A stretch of DNA of 49,239 bases. It comes from Zygnema cylindricum. Lineage: Eukaryota; Streptophyta; Zygnematophyceae; Zygnematales; Zygnemataceae. Both the position numbers and the translations under genes were made by a program. This document shows positions 31,901 through 40,533 of this stretch, piece by piece; positions within the stretch are counted from its first letter, which is position 1, and every line of letters begins with the position of its first letter. The stretch spans positions 319,803 through 369,041 of the forward strand of contig JBBHKE010000893.1 of NCBI GenBank assembly GCA_037447655.1, in the 5' to 3' direction. The notes below the pieces were generated by a model. That model was not told the DNA's origin. It did not search any database and worked only from the letters and a program-made list of their open reading frames with translations.

Positions 31901-32912
31901 AGGGAGGGAGGGGTGAGGGAGTGAGTTAGTGGAGGAGGGGGAGAGGCGGGTAGTGAGGGTGGTGAGAAGGGAGTTAAGGGGTGAGGGAGGTGAATCTAGG
32001 GAGAGAGTAGAGTGATGGCGAGGTGGAGAGGCAGAGGGATAGGGAGAGGGAGAGGGAGTTGTAGAGGTAGAGGGAGAGGGAGAGTGATAATCAGATGGAG
32101 AAAGCGAAGGAGATAGTGAGGAGGAGGTGAAGGGGGAGGCGGAGGAGGAGGCAAAGTGGGGAAGTGGGGGACAGGGAGGAGTAGAGGAATGGGGAGGAGG
32201 GGGAAGGGGGAGGAGAGTGAGAGGGGGAGGGGGGAGGGAGAGGGGTTATGAGAGAGACAGGTGAAGAGGGGCAGATGGGGAGGAGGGAGAAAGTAAGGTA
32301 GATAGAGTGAGAGTGAGAGGGAGAGAGAGAGGGAGAGCGAGAGGAGAGAGGAGAATAGAAAGGAGATATAGGGAAAGAGAGAGAGAGTGAGAGTGAGAGA
32401 GAGAAAGAGAGACAGAGGGAGCGAAAGAAAGAGAGAGTGAGGAAGAGAGAGGTGGAGAGGGAGAGAGTTCGAGACAGTGAAAGAGCGAAAGAAAGTAGGA
32501 AAAGAGAGAGAGAAAGGTAGAGAGAGAGGGGGAGAGAGAGAAATGGGGATGGAGAGAGAGGGGAGGTGAGAGGGAGAGAGAGGCAGAGTGTGAGAGGGAG
32601 GGAGGGAGGGAGGGAGGGAGGGAGGGAGGGAGGGAGGAAGGGAGGAATGGAGGGGGGAAGGTTGGTAGCTAGGGGAAGAGAGGGAAGGAGGAAAAGATGG
32701 ATGAAGGGATGGGGAGAGAATGAGCGATAGAGGAGATATAGAGGGAGGTGGAGAGGTGGAGGGAGTGGGAAACGGAAAGGGAGGGGGAGAGGGACAGGAT
32801 GAGGGAGAGGGGGTGGGAGAAGGGAAGGGTGAGAGATAAGGAGTGTGAGTGATTGAGAAAGGGAGAGGGAGAGAGAGTGTAAGAGAGCGAGAGGGAACAA
32901 GAGAGGGAGGTC
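28909..32912. repeat. 4 kb purine/pyrimidine simple-sequence array with assembly gap
   Basis: Starts as (CCCT)n pyrimidine at 28911-28955, then the gap, then ~3.95 kb of (GA)n, (GGGA)n and (GAGAGG)n purine sequence on the + strand. A 76-bp pyrimidine island interrupts it at 30296-30371. Near 32600 it becomes a perfect (GGGA)n run. Long Ser/Leu/Pro frames on the minus strand and Arg/Glu frames on the plus strand are composition artefacts. Confidence 0.95.
28956..28965. other. Assembly gap (10 N)
   Basis: Ten undetermined bases. The base composition flips from pyrimidine to purine exactly here, so the true gap size and the join are uncertain. Confidence 1.
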
Positions 32913-33735
32913 TTAAAATGTAAGTCCTTAGTTGTCAGTATTGGAGACATTGCGGAAAGTTTGGATAGTCTAATTTCACTTTGAGACTCCTTTAATGTGG
33001 ATGTCGCTCATCATCGAATAAGGCCGTAGTACTGTCTATACAAGTGATACCTACCGTACTTGGATAATCTGGTCATTCAATCTGAGAGTACTTGTACCTT
33101 ACCAAAGAATGTTTGTGGACCATCATTAAGAAATGAAAACGATTTAGAGGAGCTCCTAGCATCAATGATTTTAGCAGACGGCAATATTGTCTTCTAGATT
33201 TATCGGAACAACCTTGTAAGGAAGTGGATAGGAGATCTACGAGATATGTTCTTTCCCTTGACGTCAAGATCCAAGAGTGGGACCATTACCTTTCAATTGC
33301 TAGCTTTACAAAAACAAAACAGCGGTTAATAATAAGTTGAAGGTCTTTGAGTGCCCGGAAATTGTTCAACTCTAATAGCGATAGGCAGAGTAGTTATGGT
33401 GAAATTGTGAAAATGTATTTGATGTTGTGACTCTGAGATTAACCACAAGTTGAGATGTCCCCATAGGGGGGTGGGTGATTAAGCATCGGTATCGTTTTTG
33501 TATCTCATTGAGAAAATCAATACTATTTACCAGAATTATTGCGCGGCGTGCAAAATAGGAATCAATGATAGGAAACCTTTGGAATGTATTCAAAATTTAC
33601 GGAAATTTATTTCCTCCTCTCCCACTCTTTGGTGTTAGAAAACCGCCTAAATGTTTCCTCATCACACATTCTTGGCACTGATGGTATCTGAAAAGACCTC
33701 AAGTCATCATTAACACTGAAATCTGTACTACAATT

Positions 33736-33952
33736 CACCGTGTATCGCTGTTAGGAAATGATTTTTTCACCATGTCAATCGGCTTATCTCCGAGCACAGG
33801 TGTCCAATTCTTCATTTGAAGACGGCCAATCAAAAGGTCCAATCGCACAGTAAGAGCCTTAGCTTTCCAGACGTTCGGATCAACAATCCGACCGACGATG
33901 CGCAGAGAAAAATGAGTTTAATGGCCGAAAAAAAAAACATCGATTCACGGTG
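33736..33952. mobile_element. Family B element, copy 4 (best preserved ends)
   Basis: Begins CACCGTGTATCGCTGTTAGG and ends CATCGATTCACGGTG, so CACCGTGWATCG is inverted at the two ends, each followed inward by a T run or A run. The core contains GCACAGGTGTCCAATTCTTC, GGCCAATCAAAAGGTCCAAT and GGATCAACAATCCGACCG. Confidence 0.65.
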
Positions 33953-34481
33953 TGTTCAGTTCGGTAAAAACAGTAACTGTTCAAAACATTAAAGGTGCTA
34001 TAAATGCCTGTATTCATACACATGCCGATAAATATATGAAGTTAATTCTATTTTTTATAAATGTATGGAAAGAATCTGGGCTCAGGGTGGAATCGAGCAT
34101 TTGTTTGGTTTCCAGTATGCCAATGCTGTGTGACAGGGACACTTTTTGGACACCAGATTAGAATGTCTAGCGAACAAGTTGTTGTGCTTATGATCACCTC
34201 GCAGTCAACATTATAATGATTAAATGATCTGAAGCTGGATACCTGCGATAGTCTCCAGGAAAGATGTATAGATTTTCCAGTCGTTCATACTACCTCTGGT
34301 TCTTCTTCTTGATGTTTTCTTTCAGCTGCTTTTAACCAATTTTGCACAATATGAACAACATTGAATTCCTCCGACCTTTGTCCTTGACATTTTAAGCCTT
34401 ATCCCAACCTCTGCCTCTCCCTTAACCCCTGTCCAGAGCTTTCCCCTATTCTCAACTTTACCTTATCTCTACCTCTTCCTC

Positions 34482-34750
34482 CACCTCTACCTTCACATCT
34501 ACCTCTACCTCTACCTCTACCAATACCTCTACCTCTACCTCTACCTCTACCTCTACCTCTACCTCTACCTCTACCTCTACCGCTACCTCTACCTCTACCT
34601 CTACCTCTACCTCTACCTCTACCTCTACCTCTACCTCTACCGCTACCTCTACCCTGTCCCCTCTTCTTCCCCTATCCTCACCTCTGCCTCCCCCTCTACC
34701 CCTGTCCCCAGCTTTCCCTATCCTCACCTCTACCTACACCTCTACCTCTG
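34482..34750. repeat. (TCTACC)n minisatellite
   Basis: About 25 copies of CTCTAC/CTACCT between 34495 and 34650 with degenerate flanks. It gives a Glu-Val repeat frame on the minus strand, which I reject as coding. Confidence 0.9.
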
Positions 34751-36675
34751 CCCCTGTCCTCTCCTCTTTCCCTATCCTCACCTTTGCCTTAGCCTTTGTC
34801 TGTGTTTCCACCTCTGTTTTAAGCAGAGCGATAACATAATAAAACTGGAAAAGTAGAAAGTGAGATTTTTTAGAAAGTAAGGTATCAATTTTAACTTTAG
34901 GAATTGATTTTTGTTTGGAGGAGTTTCAGGATAGGACATATTCACTTACAGTGGCAACAGTAATTATGTCCTTTTTCTCATTCATTTTAATTTGATTTTT
35001 AGGTTTTCAGGCAGTTCCGATAGAGTTCGATTAGTCCAGTAGTGTCAGTCACCACCTGTCACTCATATGCTTCACTGCTCAGAAATAGGAATAAAAAATT
35101 AACTTTTTCTGTTCTTGTAACATCCACAAGAAGACAATGAAGCAGTTATGAGGCTTTTGCAGAAAAATTAGTTTGCGTAATTTCTAACAAAACGACAAAT
35201 GCAAACATGTTCAATCATCAATAAGGTCTGTTTTAGGAAGAGTAGAGTTAGGGTTTTCCATCATGTGTTGACTGACTAATACGACACATCAATCTGAACC
35301 CTAAACCTCTCCTGGTGCCATCTGCCACACCATACTGATTGCTGAGAAACTGACTCCGGTGGTCCAGCTGCACATGAATTAGCGTGGTGAGCAGCAGATC
35401 GGAAACAGTGGCTTACAAGCAGAGTCCACCAAAGAAAAGTATTTCGCTCCGTCTTTTCCGGAGTCGATTACAAATTTGAATACAAAATTTGAATATGAAT
35501 GTTGGCGCCCGTTACGGAATTCAAAATCGCGACTGTCCAGTAGCTACCACGTGGCAAGTGTCAGCGTGATCCTCTTTTTGTCGGTGCGAAGGACCGCAGC
35601 CTTTTGTGACTTTTCGACTGTTCTGGATATTTTGATTTCTAGATTCTCGATTCTCCGCGTTTCCGGGTATCTTTTAAGCGTTTAAACGATTTAGCGAGCG
35701 GGTATTCCACACCGCTACACGATTGCACCGCGGAATAATAATTAAAGAAAACTTGAGAAACGAGGACTATTCATAAATTCCAAAATTACTGACGTGGATG
35801 ATATTTGACCGTTCAATGGCATTATAGACATGAGAACAAAGTACACGAAAATGTTGTTAACAACATCATGGTCCAATTTCAACAAAAAAAACATCTGGCG
35901 TCAAAATAGTATGTATTGAATTTCAAACGGGGTGATCCACTGTACTACACTGTAGCGTATAACAAGATGCCCGTTGAGGCACACATAAATTTGTACGAAT
36001 CTACGAATCGATGAAAGCTTATCGCCAACGAATGGACGTTCATTTACGCATCCACGTGGATAAACGTGGCAATAGAAATCTTGACGAGTTGGCGTTTATT
36101 GCTGTTTCCAAATTTTCCGCTTTCCAGGTACTGTACTGTAGTTGTGAAGTCCGATTGAATGATTTCTATGCATCATACAGCTGTTAAAGCAGAGATATCA
36201 ACAGGAAAAACGAGAAAAGTAACTGGATTTCCGCATAAAATCATAAAAGCTTGTGGACAGAAAGAATTGTGGATAAAACAAAGAGTACATAATGTACGAA
36301 TTCAACTTGGCCAGGTTTTGAAGTTTGAACTGCTCCGGCATTTTGCCAGTTCTGTATGTTACGGTATGTGCCCTGAAACCAGTACAGTACTTCGAATAAT
36401 TATTTGGATTTTAGTGAAGATTTTACGTACTACTGTACTTTTCACAGCGTTCCAATGTGCGAAAATGAAATCGGAACTTTGAAAGGTGACGGTTGTAGAC
36501 GTGGGCACAACTTGTAACGATTGAAGACGACTACGAAACTTCTCACAGCTGACGTCAACAAAAACAGCGACGGTTGAAGACGTTTAGTTTTTTGTGACAT
36601 TGTAGATGTTTCGGGTTTTGTGACATTGTGACGCCATGCTCACTTGGCGATGTCACGATTCAAGAACTTTCCGCC

Positions 36676-36739
36676 ATGGCTTCCCGGTTTCGTTTTTTCA
36701 AATTTTCTCACTCGACTTGCCATCGAGATCTACCTAAAG
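36676..36739 (+). CDS. Possible orphan first exon (MASRFRFFKF...)
   Basis: ATG in a strong context (CCGCCATGG) begins MASRFRFFKFSHSTCHRDLP, which looks like a mitochondrial presequence (Arg/Ser/Phe, no acidic residue until position 18). An AAAG|GTAATC donor-like site follows at 36740. A TGACGTCA box lies 119 bp upstream (36550-36557), as for other genes in the window. I could not find further exons before 40.5 kb, so this may be chance or a gene whose later exons I cannot recognise. Confidence 0.25.
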
Positions 36740-38741
36740 GTAATCAAAATAATTTTTTTTCAAATACATGTCAATTTATACCAGTAACGTCTCGATATAA
36801 AGTGTGAAATAAAGCGATAGTGTGAGAAGGAGAGGGGAGAGGCGACAACGACGTAAACTTCTACGAAGGCCCCATGAATGAAAGTGGGGGTCCAAGACCC
36901 CTGCAAAATGTTTTTCGTACATGCACATGACGGGCAGGGATAAAAATAGCGAGTGGCTCCCACGATCTAAAATGTTCCCACTCGTGTGTCGCGTTAGTTC
37001 CATTCTTTCAGGCGGCTTCATCTCGAGCCACAACGCCTATAAACAATGTGACGGGAGAGGAAGGGGGAGGGAGAGACATGAGGAATTGGCAATAACATAG
37101 GGTTTATGAGAACTACGTCATTGAATGTTCTTAGCGCTCCGTGTAAGAACAAAGTACCCACTCGACGTCCGCGATTATCTTTAGATCAATTTAAATATTA
37201 AACCATATCGTATGTTGTTGCCTGCTCCCGAAAGTGCAAGAAACGAAGCATATGGGCACCCTCCTCATCTATAGCCCGATCACAAATGCAAGGCATGCCC
37301 TAGAGCGAAAGGTGTCGCAAGCTAAGGGCACTTAAATTATACGAAAGACAACTTTCGGGAAGGCAAGAGGAGCGAGGTAGAAATTGGTGTACCATCAGGC
37401 CAAGCACTAAAGAGTAACGTTGGGGACAACTTATGCATCGACCACGTGCTTTACGTGAAAGGGGCCCCTCGAAGAAAGGTTATTATAACACTGGTGATTA
37501 CATTATTGATGACATGTCGTTGTACCGATTAGTGGATTTCTTTTATGAGGAGAAATAGCAAAGGAAATTAGACTTAGGTTTGCTATTAAAAAAAACGAGA
37601 AGAAAACAATGAATGTTAAAAAAGTAATAAGTTGTCGTTGAATTTAAAAACTACATGAACTAAAATAGGATAGTCGCCATTAGACAACATGATGAGATGA
37701 TGGATTACAATAAAGTCGATCACCCTATATTTGTTGGTGGTGTTATGGAGGTTGTCAAACTTGAAGCAAGACCTTGTAAAAATATTGTTAAGGAAACTCG
37801 TTTACGATGTAACAATCAATCCGAACAATAAAAAATGTTATCGTTGGTAAACTGATGTAAAAATGGAAAGAGAAAATTTGAATTAGTGGAAAAGAAAGAG
37901 AGAGGTGTGAACACGCCAAGTACAATGTGTATTGTGCAAAACAAAACGCCTTTTTAAATTTTTGACGTTTCAAAGGGTCTTTAGAAGTAAGGTTGCCAAA
38001 TAAAGCATCGTCAACAAATTAGTTTAAAAAAAGAAAGTTATGATATTGGAGATTAAAGCATTAATGCCCTATTCAAAAGCCCAAATGGAGTGGGAAACAT
38101 GGTGACACCTTATAAGTTACCAATCCAATTGGACGAAAAGACCTATCGTGCAAAGTTGTGCAAAAAAATGATGAAAGGTAAAGACAATAGGTTATGGAGG
38201 GCATTTTTTTTGTTTTTCCTTTTTTTTGTTAATCTACTTCACTCCCTTAATGTTGGCTTGATGCATCTCTAATGTATTTATGCCTGTTTGCCCTCCCTGT
38301 GTAGGTGTGACCGTGAATCCAACTAGGATTTGCAACTAGTTGAGCAACATGGATGAAGCGGAAAACTTAAGGTGAAATCAATCATAAATTACAGATCATA
38401 CTAGAGCTCTAAGAATGAATGGAGCTAAATAAGTTTGGTGTTATGAGAAATATCTTATTTGTGTACCATACGTGACGTTTGGCAACAATTGGAGGGAGAA
38501 ATGGCCTAAAAACAAAAATAAGGAATGCCGCCAAATATGGCAAGACCGATTAAAAATCAAAGGGCCAAAAAGCGGAAACCAAACTAGTGTGGAAGGAACT
38601 ATTTTGAAAAGTATTTGTTTTTACTAACTTCACGCAAAAATTTGTGATAAGTCGACAAGGCCAAAAAACGAAACAAGGACGGTTTGTGAAAAGAGAAAAA
38701 GAAGAGTAACAAGTATATCTATGTCTTTAAATTTTAGTCAA

Positions 38742-39775
38742 TAATGTTGTGTATTGGGAAAAAAATATCGCGATAAACTTGATATTCAATACATCGAATA
38801 TCAAACGCTATAAGGGCTCGATATATCGCTCCGGGATCAACAAAAACTATCTTGATGTATTTGGTAGGAAGTGGGGTTCCGTACATGTTTTGTACGGTAA
38901 ATCGTACGGTAAACCATACGGAAACAACCCCCCCCCCCCCCCCCCCCCCCCCCGAAGGCACGCCAATGGGGGGGGAGGGGGGGCGGGGGGCTTTTGGATT
39001 TTTTTGGCCTAGCGATAAAAATATGTCGTAATATCGACCAACATATTGTCTAAGCATAGCGATATTGAGATTCTTAATACAACGAGGCGATAATCGATTA
39101 GGTACAAAATTAGGTACATATCGAATATCGGCAAGGAGCCTTTGATACGCAACACTACAAATAAGAACTAAATCAGTAAATCACTACGAAATAAAGACGG
39201 TTCGAGAAAAGAAAAGAAAAGGAGTAACAGGAATGTCTACGGCTTCAAATCTCACATTTGAACTTGCCAGCCGAATTCCGGCCATCATGGTTCGTCGGTC
39301 CACCACATTTTATAATTATTGAAAAGCGCAGATTGTTTCTCGAACCAAAGACGGTGCATAGAAAGGGCCAAAAAGGTGTAAATTGGGTAGGGGCAGCTGT
39401 AAATTGTAGTGTTGGGTATCGAGGACCCTTTGCCGATATTCGATATATATCGAATTTCACGTACCCGATAATCGATATATCGCTTCAATATATCGAAAAC
39501 CAAATTATCGCGATATATCGCCGATATATCATATCGCCGATATATCGAGGCATAAAAAAAAAAAATCTTTGCAAACCGATTGGCTGGGGAATACCGATGC
39601 GATTTTCGTAAGCGATGTCCGTACTATGACTGTACGGAAACCCATTTTTTTGCGATATATATCGCGATAATTTATGTTGGTCCCGGTACGATATATCGAG
39701 GAATCTGCTCGATCGATATTCGATATATCGAATATCCAATTATCGCGATATGAATTTACCCGATACACAACACTA
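38742..39775. mobile_element. 1 kb fold-back element with ~160-bp inverted ends rich in ATATCG palindromes
   Basis: The left arm (~38742-38900) matches the reverse complement of the right arm (~39610-39775). Both begin TARTGTTGTGTATYGGG, then have ATATCGCGATAA, ATATCGAATATC, CTCGATATATCG, CCGGGAYCAACAWAAA and finally GGGGTTCCGTACA or GGGTTTCCGTACA. A third, shorter copy starts near 39409 (AGTGTTGGGTATCGAGG). No transposase frame is visible, so it would be non-autonomous. Confidence 0.65.
38928..38995. repeat. 26-base C run facing interrupted G runs
   Basis: C26 (38928-38953) followed after 15 bp by G8, G7 and G6 blocks separated by one base. It can fold as a C-G hairpin and the G blocks could form a quadruplex. 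Confidence 0.85.
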
Positions 39776-39791
39776 GTAAATTGGGTACAGT

Positions 39792-40008
39792 ACACCGCGA
39801 ATCGTTATTAGTGTCAAAGTCACTAATTTGGGTTCTTTTTTTTTTTTTTTTTTCTGCAATTAGTATTCATGATTTTCGAAAATAAATCAGTAACTCTATT
39901 TAAGGACGTGGACCATAATCTGCCACGTCTCTCGCACTAAATTAGAATAAATAACACTATTTTTTTTTACGCTATTTAAACTTTGACACTCTCCACGATT
40001 CGCGGTGT
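39792..40008. mobile_element. Family A element, copy 2 (29-bp inverted ends)
   Basis: The left end ACACCGCGAATCGT + TATTA + GTGTCAAAGT is mirrored at 39980-40008; only the central five bases differ. The interior has CTCTATTTAAGGACGTGGAC, CATAATCTGCCACG and GCACTAAATTAGAATAAATA. Length 217 bp, no coding capacity. I cannot define a clear target-site duplication. Confidence 0.75.
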
Positions 40009-40106
40009 TAGCTGTTTGTGTGATATAGGGTAGTGCCACGCTGGGGCGGATTTTCTAGTACGCAAGCAGTATGAAGGACAGTACTGTACGTACATAAATC
40101 ACTGAT

Positions 40107-40331
40107 GTACAGTATACCGTTAATGTTTTGTTTGCCACAAAAAACATTAAAACATTTTTTCTCCGTACATACTTGTCGGATTGTGGATCTGACGGCTGCG
40201 ATTAGAAGGCAAGATTCTCAGCTTCCGATTGGCGGTTTTAAATTGAAAATTGGACAGATGTGTACGGAAAAAACATGTTTTAAGTGGCTAAAAAATGATT
40301 AGCACTAATAGCGGAATACGGTTTACTGTAC
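40107..40331. mobile_element. Family B element, copy 5
   Basis: The ends GTACAGTATACCGTTAATG and (reverse complement) GTACAGTAAACCGTATTCC match over the first 13 bases with one difference. The core has TTCTCCGTACATACTTGTCG, GGCAAGATTCTCAGCTTCCG and GACAGATGTGTACGGAAAAA. It lies ~200 bp upstream of the oxidoreductase start. Confidence 0.65.
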
Positions 40332-40499
40332 ATCACGTTACTGTACTGTCCTGTGGTGTTTCTAGCACATTACCTTTAACTCCTGTAAAGTTAGACATAA
40401 AGCTGTTTCAACGAACGGTGAACTTGTGACCCAGTTTTGTTTGACAATCGGAAGGACAGGTGCCCGGTAACGAAAAGAAAATTTGTCATCAACAGCTGC

Positions 40500-40528
40500 T
40501 GACGTCATCTTGTTTCATTTGCCACGTG
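40500..40528 (+). promoter_or_regulatory. CRE-type and G-box motifs before the oxidoreductase start
   Basis: TGACGTCA at 40500-40507 and CACGTG at 40523-40528, the latter 5 bp before the ATG. Role inferred. Confidence 0.4.
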
Positions 40529-40533
40529 TCAGG

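Larger units (their letters stand above)
32913..36675. other. Non-coding stretch downstream of the GA array
   Basis: No recognisable exon. In particular, I found no continuation of the YrdC gene. It holds a family B element, a TCTACC minisatellite, and solo element ends at 33371-33395 (CTCTAATAGCGATAGGCAGA). Confidence 0.5.
36740..40533. other. Repeat-rich stretch without a recognised gene
   Basis: Contains the ATATCG fold-back element, two MITE-like elements and AT-rich sequence. The ORFs at 38090-38272 and 38749-39012 lack family features, and the second runs through the poly-C tract. Confidence 0.5.

Noticed and set aside
34458-34727. Glu-Val dipeptide repeat protein on the minus strand
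   Set aside because: Translation of the TCTACC minisatellite, no unique flanking coding sequence.
38749-39795. Tyr/Ile/Arg-rich frames (YRDIYRRYI type) on both strands
   Set aside because: Translations of ATATCG palindromes in the fold-back element and of the poly-C run.
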